Positions 7,164-13,929 of a stretch of 18,441 nt of DNA are shown here, piece by piece (position 1 is the first letter of the stretch; the number at the start of each line of letters is the position of its first letter). A program made the position numbers and the translations under genes. Below the pieces are notes generated by a model. That model was not told where the DNA came from, did no database searches, and was given only the letters and a program-made list of their open reading frames with translations. The DNA is from JBLMYQ01 sp050258375 (GTDB taxonomy: Bacteria; Bacillota; Clostridia; Acetivibrionales; UBA4821), in contig JBLMYQ010000006.1 of assembly GCA_050258375.1 (NCBI GenBank), forward strand, positions 1 to 18,441, written 5' to 3'.

Positions 7164-7193
7164 ATTATACCGTGTTACTTAGATGTTTAGCAA
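7164..7193 (-). promoter_or_regulatory. Predicted promoter of the NifU-like/GGGtGRT operon
   Basis: A perfect TATAAT lies at 7169-7164 on the minus strand and TTGCTA at 7193-7188, with 18 bases between. Transcription would start near 7157, about 20 bases before the riboswitch P1 stem, which fits a riboswitch-controlled leader. Confidence 0.65.
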
Positions 7194-7203
7194 TAGGAAA
7201 GAA

Positions 7204-7375
7204 ATACTTAATTAATCATTGATTTTAAAAACAAAAGCTGCGGATTGAAGTGCACCCCAAATGTTAGACACTTTTTAATTAAGCAACTAATGAGGATTGA
7301 ATTTGGGATGTAAAGGAGGTGTTATATTAGTTATCTAATGTATCAGCATAATACTGATGCCATAGATATATTTCT
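7204..7375. other. Gene-free spacer with a possible IS3-family end remnant
   Basis: No gene is visible. At 7246-7270 the plus strand reads TGAAGTGCACCCC followed by AAATGTTAGACA, which resembles the terminal inverted repeat of IS3/IS150-group insertion sequences. No matching second end or transposase is present in the window. Small hairpins follow (ATCAG...CTGAT near 7340 and CATAGA...TCTATG near 7360) just after the flavodoxin gene, without a T-run good enough to call a terminator. Confidence 0.4.
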
Positions 7376-7903
7376 CTATGAATTAATATATGAAATAATT
7401 TCATCAATGTATTTCTTATCCGTAAAATCTACAGGCTTATCATAAGCTTCAAGCATGCCACTCTCATCATCTGTCCGTTCCGATTCTTTTTTTGATTTTA
7501 TAGTCCACTTCATTAGTGTCATGGCCGCTTTATATGGAAATTTAAGCTTATTGTAGTCAAATCCGCCCCGCAGATAAAAGAACTTTATGATTTTCTGTTC
7601 CTCAGGTGTAAAGTTCTTATTTGCTATATCACTTATCACTTTCTGATTAGAAGGTGATGCACCTGTTGCGAACACAACAATCTTTTTATCTTTTAGCTTG
7701 TCAAGATTTTGCGTAATAAGTTTTACTCCATTGATACCAGCAGCATACAATCCTCCACCGTAAATAACTGAATCATAGTCTGACAGCATATCAGCAGTAA
7801 TTTTAGAGCCTTCAAAAATATCGGCTGATAAATCTTCCGCAATCCATTCTGCATATTTCTTTGTAAATCCTGTTTTAGATTTGTATATCACTACAGCTTT
7901 CAT
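7376..7903 (-). CDS. Flavodoxin-domain protein (HemG-like protoporphyrinogen oxidase type or related)
   Basis: This protein of about 175 aa starts MKAVVIYKSKTGFTKKYAEWIAEDL, the FMN phosphate-binding loop of flavodoxin folds. It is followed by DYDSVIYGGGLYAAGING and KKIVVFATGASPS, which match later flavin-binding loops. This pattern fits the flavodoxin_5 group that contains HemG. Clostridial members are generally annotated only as flavodoxin-domain proteins, and no haem genes are near. The start at 7903 has AGAGGTG six bases upstream. A GTG three codons earlier lies within that site. It stands alone on the minus strand, divergent from the gene at 8303. It probably shuttles electrons or reduces a small substrate in the cytoplasm, with the substrate unknown. 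Confidence 0.82.
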   Translation of the reverse strand: MKAVVIYKSKTGFTKKYAEWIAEDLSADIFEGSKITADMLSDYDSVIYGGGLYAAGINGVKLITQNLDKLKDKKIVVFATGASPSNQKVISDIANKNFTPEEQKIIKFFYLRGGFDYNKLKFPYKAAMTLMKWTIKSKKESERTDDESGMLEAYDKPVDFTDKKYIDEIISYINS

Positions 7904-8302
7904 TTTAAACACCTCTTATAATTCATAATTTCAGTAATAATTCCAAATATTATATTTAGCATACCACCCTCCAACTTAAAATATTATATCGATTAAGCTC
8001 TTTAAAAATTTGGCTACCATTATTTATCTTCCAACATTCTACATTTTTCAGATTTTCGGATAAAATCTTTTAGTCTTTTTAAGCAGATAGAAAGTTTAAA
8101 AATAATCTTACTATCTTTATACTATATCTACTATTATGTGATTTTATGGAATTTTATTGCCTAAAGTTCTACGAAATGATATATTAATAATAATTACATT
8201 TTTTAAATATTGTTAATAAACATCATAAATTTATAAGGAGGTCGTTTATTAATTAGCATAATCAAATAATTGTTGCTAGGAAAAATTAAAGGAGGAAGGC
8301 AA
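7904..8302. other. Divergent intergenic region (399 bp)
   Basis: This very AT-rich region separates the minus-strand flavodoxin gene from the plus-strand gene at 8303, so it must hold promoters for both. A TATAAT-like box on the minus strand (7954-7949) could serve the flavodoxin gene, but I see no convincing -35 partner. A strong Shine-Dalgarno (AAGGAGG near 8236) is followed by no sensible reading frame. I see no RNA gene here. Confidence 0.5.
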
Positions 8303-9109
8303 ATGCTAGTATTAAGAACATCTGGTGAAAAATCCTCAGTCGTTGAACAGATAACTTCTCGGCTTAACATCCCCTATGAAATTATGGGGTTGAGCGACGA
8401 AAATTTTAAAATGTGCCGCGGTTCCAAAGTAGTTTTGTATGTAATATTGCCCAGCGAAGGTGAAATTTCAGGTAAGTTAATTGCAGAAGCCATGATTCTA
8501 AGCCAGACCAAAGTAAAAACAACTGTTATCTTCTTTAAAAAGGATGAATTAACAAATGAACAAGCCGATATAATAACCCCAATAATTGGAGTTATGAAAG
8601 AAAGAGGCGTTAAAGTTTTTGAATCTATTGAAGATACAGAACAATACTTAAGTGGTAATGCTAAATTTATCTCCAATATGGCAAAATCCTCAATGTCGGT
8701 TCAAGAACATGCTGCTCTTGTAAACAGAATTAAAGAAATATATATTCAAAAATTCCCAACTGAGCCGCCTATGAAAATTTTAGCCCAAGAGCTAGGACAT
8801 AGTGTCGAAACTATTAAGAAACACCTTCGGAGGAATACTTCTAGTAATGATTGGCTTTTAAATACCAAACTAGAATTTGCAAAATACTTTCATAATGCTT
8901 CGGAGGAAAAGAAAAATATTTTACGTAATCTCGCACTATATTCTGCTTATTCATCCTATGAAGGTTTTTTGGACAAATGCCGGAAAAATAATATTGTAGA
9001 ACTCAATATGGAAATATTCCTTTGGGTTAATAATTCACAAAAAGAAAATTATCAACTCATATACCAGGTTTTAAAATGGGCAGGAGAAGCTTTTTTATCC
9101 AAGAAATAA
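8303..9109 (+). CDS. Uncharacterised 268-aa protein with central helix-turn-helix
   Basis: I do not recognise a named family. Residues 1-110 read like an alpha/beta (Rossmann-like) domain with hydrophobic strands VVLYVILPS, VKTTVIFF and GVKVFESI. A central segment near residues 155-180 (MKILAQELGHSVETIKKHLRRN) has the spacing of a DNA-binding helix-turn-helix. The C-terminal 90 residues are helical and aromatic-rich (LALYSAYSSYEGFLDKCRKN). A sensor-regulator is a reasonable guess but not shown. The start is set by AAAGGAGGAAGG just before the ATG at 8303, and an in-frame upstream start at 8270 lacks a site. It is the only complete plus-strand gene in the window, transcribed alone and closed by a strong terminator. 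Confidence 0.75.
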   Translation: MLVLRTSGEKSSVVEQITSRLNIPYEIMGLSDENFKMCRGSKVVLYVILPSEGEISGKLIAEAMILSQTKVKTTVIFFKKDELTNEQADIITPIIGVMKERGVKVFESIEDTEQYLSGNAKFISNMAKSSMSVQEHAALVNRIKEIYIQKFPTEPPMKILAQELGHSVETIKKHLRRNTSSNDWLLNTKLEFAKYFHNASEEKKNILRNLALYSAYSSYEGFLDKCRKNNIVELNMEIFLWVNNSQKENYQLIYQVLKWAGEAFLSKK

Positions 9110-9135
9110 TGGATCCTCAAGGGTCCATTATTTTT
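9105..9135 (+). terminator. Intrinsic terminator overlapping the stop codon
   Basis: AATAATGGATCC (9105-9116) pairs with GGGTCCATTATT (9121-9132) across a TCAA loop, with one G-U pair, followed by a short T-run. The stem includes the TAA stop codon at 9107-9109. The arrangement may also stop transcripts from the opposite strand. Confidence 0.85.
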
Positions 9136-9460
9136 ATAACCTCAAGCCCACACCATTCTTCTTCAACCATTTTTGAGCCTTTTTATTGAAATTCAAATTA
9201 TCCTTCTTTGAACAGCTGCCCCATCTGGTTTTCTGCTCCTTAATTCTCATAATATTATAATTAAGTTTTATAATTCTGCAAAAATAATTAAGTGTGTGCT
9301 TAATAACTTCATTTGCGGCATTTATATACTATTTAAAAAAATCATTCTCTATAAGGCTCTTTCTTTCACTTTGTAAGACATTTTTATTTACATATACCTA
9401 GAACAGTTTGCCATTAAAATCGATAAATACTTTCTTGTTCTTATAGCTATAAATTCTAAA
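9134..9460 (-). pseudogene. Remnant of a YgjP-type (DUF45, M48-like) metal-dependent hydrolase
   Basis: One minus-strand frame can be read from 9460 to 9134 with two internal TAG codons. It contains VFIDFNGKLF, then a TAG, then VYVNKNVLQSERKSLIEN, then after a second TAG YINAANEVIKHTLNYF. It continues into MRIKEQKTRWGSCSKKDN, which holds the TRWGSCS signature of the YgjP family. Right after NLNFN the sequence jumps to KKAQKWLKKNGVGLRL and stops, which matches the expected C-terminus. The intervening part, with the zinc-binding HExxH motif, is missing. The gene is therefore inactivated by two nonsense codons and an internal deletion, and has no good upstream start. It fills most of the gap between the terminator at 9105-9135 and the transporter gene. 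Confidence 0.8.
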
Positions 9461-9498
9461 TTAAAAATAAAATTCTTTATCAATAATTCTTCCCTAGA

Positions 9499-10353
9499 TT
9501 AATTATTACCATCTGAACGTATAATAACAAGAATACTTCCTGTAAATATCATAAGAACACCAATTATTTCTAGTATGGTAAGGCTTTCGCCTAAGAAAAC
9601 TATTCCTAACAAAGCAGTAAATATAATTGATGTCATTGATAAAACACCGCCGACAGCGGCTTTGCAGTATTTATAAGCAGAAGTCATACTTACTTGTCCC
9701 AAAAGCCCTAATATTGCAGTAATCAAAATTAAACCGCATTCTTTATTATTTGGCCATTTCCATACTGGTAAAGCAAATAAAAGAGAAACTATCATTCCAA
9801 AAAAGCAAAAGTAAAAAAAGATTAGCCAAGAAGATTCGTTTCTTTTTCTAAGCTGACGGATAGCTGTAACAGCAATTGCAGCTACAATCCCAGATGTAAG
9901 CGCTAAAATATCTGCTATTTTAATACTTGTGAAATTTGGATGTATGAGCACTATAATTCCAGTCATTGATAATAATAAAGCTACAGCAGTTTTAAGTGTC
10001 AGCTTTTCTTTTAATAGGACTACTCCTAATACTGCTGCAAAAATTACATAAGTATTCTGCAGCACTGTGCTATTTGTAATCGCACCTTTTTCAATACTTG
10101 CAAAATATAATAATACCGCTATTCCACCAAAAGCTCCCCTTGAAAGTAGAAGCTTAATATTATCTGAACGGAAAGTTGTTTTTCCGATTGATAAAAGAAT
10201 TAGAAACATTACCACTCCGAAAAACAATCTAAAGAAAGATACTTCTGCCCCAGATATATGTAAAGATGCCAGTTTAGCAGTATAAGTCATTCCTGCAAAA
10301 ACAATTGCGGAAAATATCATTTGTATTGGACCAAAAATGAATTCTTTTTTCAA
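9499..10353 (-). CDS. EamA/DMT-superfamily transporter
   Basis: This 284-aa protein is almost wholly hydrophobic, with about ten predicted membrane segments arranged as two EamA repeats. The first begins at IQMIFSAIVFAGMTYTAK and the second near ALTSGIVAAIAVTAIRQL. LLYFASIEKGAITNSTVL and YKCYK-like SAYKYCKAAVGGVLSMTS are typical of the half-end helices. Members export metabolites, amino acids or drugs, and the substrate here cannot be told. The start is a TTG at 10353 with AGGTGA just upstream. An inverted repeat precedes it (10370-10397). It follows the ArsP-type permease gene after 157 bases on the same strand, so co-transcription is possible but not shown. Confidence 0.9.
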   Translation of the reverse strand: MKKEFIFGPIQMIFSAIVFAGMTYTAKLASLHISGAEVSFFRLFFGVVMFLILLSIGKTTFRSDNIKLLLSRGAFGGIAVLLYFASIEKGAITNSTVLQNTYVIFAAVLGVVLLKEKLTLKTAVALLLSMTGIIVLIHPNFTSIKIADILALTSGIVAAIAVTAIRQLRKRNESSWLIFFYFCFFGMIVSLLFALPVWKWPNNKECGLILITAILGLLGQVSMTSAYKYCKAAVGGVLSMTSIIFTALLGIVFLGESLTILEIIGVLMIFTGSILVIIRSDGNN

Positions 10354-10369
10354 TAGTTCACCTACTTAT

Positions 10370-10397
10370 ATGGTAATCAAATGAACCACATTACCAT
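10370..10397. promoter_or_regulatory. Perfect 8-bp dyad upstream of the EamA transporter
   Basis: ATGGTAAT (10370-10377) and ATTACCAT (10390-10397) are perfect inverted repeats 12 bases apart, ending about 15 bases before the TTG start codon. No T-run follows, so it is not a terminator. An operator or a hairpin affecting ribosome access are both possible. Confidence 0.5.
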
Positions 10398-10510
10398 TTT
10401 GTTTAATATATTTTACTAAATCACCAAAAGAAATTAATACAGTATCTGAAATTCACTTCAAACCACTAAATTCCATATTCTATAATTCATAATCAGCATC
10501 AATTCTTGCT

Positions 10511-11515
10511 TCAAATTAACAAAAACGAGAATGCGTTGAACATATATCCAACAAATATTATTCCAATCGTAACAATTCCAATAAATGTCCACAACAATTT
10601 AGGTTTAACTACTTTACGAAGCATAATCATAGAAGGAAGTGATAGCGTAGTTACAGCCATCATAAATGACAGCACTGTACCAATCTCTACACCTTTTCCA
10701 ACCAGAGCTTCAGCAATAGGCAGTGTCCCAAATATATCTGCATACATAGGTATACCTACTAATGTAGCCAAGATAACTGAAAATGGATTGTTAGAGCCAA
10801 CAACATTATTAATTATATTCTCCGGTATCCAGTTGTGAATAAGCGCCCCGATTCCAACACCGATTAATACATACAGCCATACACGATGCACTATTTCTTT
10901 CACTTGGTCAAATGCATAGTTGACTCTTTCTCTTCGGGTCATTTCAGGTAACTCGACATCCTGACTGTGTATTCCCCATACATAATCCTCGACATGCTTT
11001 TCCATCTTCAGCTTGCCAATGATTGTACCGCCAACTACAGCTAGGACCAGTCCAACCACAACATAAGCAACAGCGATTTTAGCTCCGAATATTGAAAGCA
11101 GTAATACCAGTGATGCCAAGTCAACCATAGGCGAGGATATCAGAAATGAAAAGGTTATGCCAAGCGGCAATCCTGCTTCTGTAAAGCCTATAAATAATGG
11201 AATGCTCGAACAGGAGCAAAACGGCGTAATAGTTCCTAGTAATGCCCCCATAATATTGCCAGTAACTCCTCCGAACCTTCCTAAAATCTTCTTTGTACGT
11301 TCAGGTGGAAAATGGCTTTGAATATAGGATATGATAAATATTAGCACCGATAAAAGTACCATTATTTTAATTGTATCGTATATAAAAAAGTGAATGCTTC
11401 CACCTATTTTGCTGTTTACTGAGAGTCCCAAAACATTCTCTATAACCAATTTTATTAAATATGAAAGCCATTTCATTTGAAGCAGTTGACTATTAAGCCA
11501 ATTAATAAAATCCAT
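10511..11515 (-). CDS. ArsP-type permease (PF03773, formerly DUF318)
   Basis: This 334-aa integral membrane protein has about eight predicted segments. The family hallmark TPFCSCSSIPLF (Cys100 and Cys102) follows the first helices. A second diagnostic stretch is GIPMYADIFGTLPIAEALVGKG. A hydrophilic loop (EKHVEDYVWGIHSQDVELPE) splits the two halves. ArsP of Campylobacter exports trivalent organoarsenicals, and the CSC cysteines are thought to bind the metalloid. Other family members have unknown substrates. The gene follows the small thioredoxin by 14 bases, a pairing very common for this family, and a MarR-type gene precedes both. The ATG at 11515 has GGGAG nine bases upstream. Organoarsenical or metal export fits the context of the neighbouring ArsR/Acr3 unit, but substrate is inference. 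Confidence 0.88.
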   Translation of the reverse strand: MDFINWLNSQLLQMKWLSYLIKLVIENVLGLSVNSKIGGSIHFFIYDTIKIMVLLSVLIFIISYIQSHFPPERTKKILGRFGGVTGNIMGALLGTITPFCSCSSIPLFIGFTEAGLPLGITFSFLISSPMVDLASLVLLLSIFGAKIAVAYVVVGLVLAVVGGTIIGKLKMEKHVEDYVWGIHSQDVELPEMTRRERVNYAFDQVKEIVHRVWLYVLIGVGIGALIHNWIPENIINNVVGSNNPFSVILATLVGIPMYADIFGTLPIAEALVGKGVEIGTVLSFMMAVTTLSLPSMIMLRKVVKPKLLWTFIGIVTIGIIFVGYMFNAFSFLLI

Positions 11516-11529
11516 TTTAAATACTCTCC

Positions 11530-11769
11530 CTACATTTCGTCTTGAATATACTTTTTTATCTCTTCCTTATTTGGAATCCTGCCAAAAGCTTTAACTTTTT
11601 CGTTTATAACAATTGCCGGTGTTCTCATTACACCATAAGACATAATTTGGGGAATATCTTCAACCTTTTCAACCTCTGCATTTATACCCATTTCTTTTAC
11701 TGCTTCTTCTGCAATAGCTTGAAGTTTCTTGCAGTTACAACAACCTGAACCTAAAATTTTAATAATCAT
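11530..11769 (-). CDS. Small thioredoxin-like protein (MTH895/TM0996 type)
   Basis: The 79-aa protein has the redox centre GSGCCNCKKL, with CxxC at Cys10 and Cys13 and an extra adjacent Cys11. The cis-proline loop RTPAIVIN is at residues 49-56. The length and the motif fit the glutaredoxin-like thioredoxins that accompany ArsP/DUF318 permeases. It probably keeps the permease cysteines or the metalloid substrate reduced. The start at 11769 is strongly supported by AAGGAGG just upstream. An in-frame reading further upstream would overlap the MarR gene and lacks a site. It lies between the MarR-type regulator and the permease in one operon. Confidence 0.9.
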   Translation of the reverse strand: MIIKILGSGCCNCKKLQAIAEEAVKEMGINAEVEKVEDIPQIMSYGVMRTPAIVINEKVKAFGRIPNKEEIKKYIQDEM

Positions 11770-11821
11770 AATATACTCCTCCTTATTTCTAATTTGTTTT
11801 TCCTTTTGAGATTTGATGTCT

Positions 11822-12259
11822 CTAAACATTTCCTTGCTTATGTGCAGAATCTACTAGAATCTCTAAAGCTGACTTAATGTTTTTTATGGTATCAGGCTCC
11901 TGTTCTTTAAGCATATTAGCAATATAAGTTGAGTATTTTTCAGCAATGTTTGTTACTACTTTATTACCTTTCTCTGTCACATTTACACAGCATACACGCC
12001 CATCTATAGGAGACGTATTTCTAATAACATATCCTTTAGTCTCAATCCTATCAATTATTTTACTTGCTCCACTTTTTGTAAAGCTTAAGGCATTCCCTAT
12101 TTCTTGAATCGTAATTTTATCAGCCTCATTTATCTTTTTTAATGCCATAAATTCAACTAGAGATAAGTCTTCGCAGCATTCGCCATTGAAGCCTTGATTG
12201 CCAAAATACCAGGATATTTCTTGAATTAAGTTGTAAATATTTTTTATTTCTTTGTTCAT
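11822..12259 (-). CDS. MarR-family transcriptional regulator with two vicinal cysteine pairs
   Basis: This 145-aa protein has the winged-helix order of MarR regulators. An N-terminal dimer helix is followed by DNA-binding helices around residues 48-72 (ITIQEIGNALSFTKSGASKIIDRIE) and the wing with the conserved DGR (SPIDGRVCCVNVTEKG). Cysteine pairs occur at 28-29 and 90-91, the second within the wing. Vicinal thiols suit sensing of arsenic(III), another thiophilic metal or an oxidant. This sensing role is inference. The gene is first in an operon with the thioredoxin and ArsP-type permease. Two matching dyads in its promoter look like autoregulatory operators. The ATG has AAGGG upstream. Confidence 0.9.
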   Translation of the reverse strand: MNKEIKNIYNLIQEISWYFGNQGFNGECCEDLSLVEFMALKKINEADKITIQEIGNALSFTKSGASKIIDRIETKGYVIRNTSPIDGRVCCVNVTEKGNKVVTNIAEKYSTYIANMLKEQEPDTIKNIKSALEILVDSAHKQGNV

Positions 12260-12284
12260 TTGTAACCCTTCTTTATAAATAGTA

Positions 12285-12338
12285 TAGTTTCCATCGTCAA
12301 CTATTATTATAAGTTTTATTAGTTTCCGACGTCAACCA
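12285..12338 (-). promoter_or_regulatory. MarR operon promoter with two operator-like dyads
   Basis: On the minus strand TTGACG (12335-12330) and TATAAT (12311-12306) are 18 bases apart, giving a start near 12299. Two 19-bp copies of the same element lie at 12320-12338 and 12285-12303, 35 bases apart. The copy nearer the gene reads TAGTTGACGATGGAAACTA with symmetric ends TAGTT/AACTA. One covers the -35 box and the other the transcription start, the usual layout for repression. A second TTGACG/TATAAA pair (12300-12272) would start inside the ribosome binding site and is probably not a promoter. Confidence 0.65.
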
Positions 12339-12397
12339 TTATATCATATGAGTTCCCTCTTTAAATGTTCTTACTTTATTAAAATTTTAGATTCTAG

Positions 12398-12427
12398 AAA
12401 AAAGCTGCTGATATTGTATCGCAGCTT
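12398..12427 (-). terminator. Intrinsic terminator of the arsR-hgcAB-acr3 operon
   Basis: AAGCTGC (12402-12408) pairs with GCAGCTT (12421-12427). GATA/TATC extends the stem inward past one bulged T, closing on a TTG loop. Read on the minus strand a run of Ts follows (As at 12398-12403). It lies about 70 bases after the acr3 stop. Its sequence closely resembles the hairpin at 15676-15706. Confidence 0.88.
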
Positions 12428-12496
12428 GATTAGTTTAAGTCCATATTTACAAAAAGTTTGTCTAAAAGGGAACATTTACATTCTAATTTCCTAGGA

Positions 12497-13591
12497 TTAC
12501 ATTTGACCTTCACCCTTAACATTATACTTTGGCAAGCCATTTTCATTAAAATATTTGCGTTTAAAGAACAAGGCTGAGTTAACCAACCCAATCATTACAG
12601 GCACTTCAACCAACGGGCCAATTACCGCAGTAAAAGCAACATCTGAAGCAATACCAAATACAGCTACTGCAACAGCAATAGCTAACTCAAAGTTGTTACT
12701 TGCTGCCGTAAAAGCCAAGGTAACAGTTTGGTCATATCTGAAACCTCCCCTGAAGGACATATAGAAGCTTACAAAAAACATAATTGCAAAGTAGATTAAA
12801 AGCGGTATTGCAATTCTAATTACATTACCCGGATATTTAATAATTTGTTCGCCCTTCGTGATAAACATGATTACAATTGTGTAAAGTAATGCTATCAATG
12901 CTAATGGGGAAATCTTCGGAATAAATATTTTTTCGTACCATTCTTTTGTTTTAACTCTTATTAATCCAAATCTTGTGATAAAACCTGCAGCGAAAGGAAT
13001 TCCCAAGTAAATAAGTACACTCTTTGCAACTTCCAACATTGAGACATTTACCATCTGCCCTCCCCAAGATAGTCCGAGCCATTTTGGTAGAACAGTTACA
13101 AAGACATAAATATAAACAGTATATAAAAGAATCTGGAAGATAGAATTAAGTGCTACTAAAGCAGCACAGTATTCATTATCACCTTTTGCAAGTGTATTCC
13201 AAACAATAACCATCGCAATACATCGAGCTAGCCCAATGATTATAAGGCCAATTGCAAAGTTTGGCTTATCGCCAAGCAATAATACTGCTAATACAAACAT
13301 TAAAATAGGACCAATAATCCAATTCTGAATGAGCGAAAAAGAAAATACCTTTTTGTTTTCTACAACTTTTCCAATCTCCTCATACTTTACCTTTGCAAGC
13401 GGCGGATACATCATTATTATAAGACCTATAGCTATAGGCCAAGATATTGTTCCGGTGCTAAGCTTACTTAGTGACTTTGCCAAGTCAGGAAAGAAGTACC
13501 CAGATGCAACACCAATAGCCATTGCGATAAATATCCATAGTGTTAAAAATCTGTCCAAAAATGATAGTCTGGCTTTTTGTTCAATATTCAT
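12497..13591 (-). CDS. acr3: Arsenite efflux transporter, ACR3 family
   Basis: This 364-aa protein has about ten membrane segments. The signature GLARCIAMVIVWNTLAKGDN contains the conserved thiol Cys124, and the second essential helix motif is SNNFELAIAVAVAVFG. Acr3 expels arsenite from the cytoplasm, driven by the proton-motive force. The start at 13591 is chosen because GGAGGG sits just upstream, while upstream in-frame codons overlap hgcB. It follows hgcB by 22 bases and closes the operon arsR-hgcA-hgcB-acr3, before the terminator at 12398. Its presence in the same transcript as hgcAB links arsenic export and predicted mercury methylation. The assignment is firm because motif, length and ArsR neighbour agree. 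Confidence 0.95.
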   Translation of the reverse strand: MNIEQKARLSFLDRFLTLWIFIAMAIGVASGYFFPDLAKSLSKLSTGTISWPIAIGLIIMMYPPLAKVKYEEIGKVVENKKVFSFSLIQNWIIGPILMFVLAVLLLGDKPNFAIGLIIIGLARCIAMVIVWNTLAKGDNEYCAALVALNSIFQILLYTVYIYVFVTVLPKWLGLSWGGQMVNVSMLEVAKSVLIYLGIPFAAGFITRFGLIRVKTKEWYEKIFIPKISPLALIALLYTIVIMFITKGEQIIKYPGNVIRIAIPLLIYFAIMFFVSFYMSFRGGFRYDQTVTLAFTAASNNFELAIAVAVAVFGIASDVAFTAVIGPLVEVPVMIGLVNSALFFKRKYFNENGLPKYNVKGEGQM

Positions 13592-13613
13592 AAAATCCCT
13601 CCAAAATATCTTT

Positions 13614-13916
13614 TTAGCAGCAACCGTTACTATCGCTTCCCCCAGAGCAATCACAGCTAGGTTCAGTACCAGTCAGCCACCCCTTAATAATTGCATATGC
13701 ACAACCAACACCTGGTTTTACTTCTATTGCGTTAAATGGACAATTCTTTGCACATGCTCCACATTCCATACAACTGTTCTTATCAACAATTTGAGCCTTT
13801 CCATCTTTCAAATCAAACACCTTATGCGGGCAAACCTCAGTACATCTTCCGCATCCGGTACATTTCTCTGACTTGAATTCCAACGCAGCAACATCTTTTA
13901 AATATTTATGCTTCAT
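13614..13916 (-). CDS. hgcB: Mercury methylation ferredoxin HgcB
   Basis: The 100-aa protein binds two [4Fe-4S] clusters through CTGCGRCTEVCP (Cys 19, 22, 25, 29) and CMECGACAKNCP (49, 52, 55, 59). After these comes the stretch VGCAYAII with Cys72, and a C-terminal tail with CDC and a terminal vicinal pair Cys99-Cys100. The extra cysteine after the second cluster and the CC tail are hallmarks that separate HgcB from ordinary ferredoxins. HgcB is thought to reduce the corrinoid of HgcA and to take part in handling Hg(II) or methylmercury. It starts 13 bases after the hgcA stop, behind AAGGAGG. Adjacent HgcA makes the call strong. Confidence 0.95.
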   Translation of the reverse strand: MKHKYLKDVAALEFKSEKCTGCGRCTEVCPHKVFDLKDGKAQIVDKNSCMECGACAKNCPFNAIEVKPGVGCAYAIIKGWLTGTEPSCDCSGGSDSNGCC

Positions 13917-13929
13917 AGTTTTTTCCTCC

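Noticed and set aside
12272..12300. Second TTGACG/TATAAA promoter of the MarR gene
   Set aside because: It would start transcription within the ribosome binding site, so the matching bases are better explained as the second operator copy.
12555..12764. Plus-strand frames inside acr3, glmS, epimerase, ArsP and other genes
   Set aside because: They are antisense to genes with clear family motifs, lack ribosome binding sites and show low-complexity composition expected of shadow frames.
13614..13916. Ordinary bacterial dicluster ferredoxin
   Set aside because: The extra Cys72 motif, terminal CC pair and adjacent HgcA make HgcB the better call.
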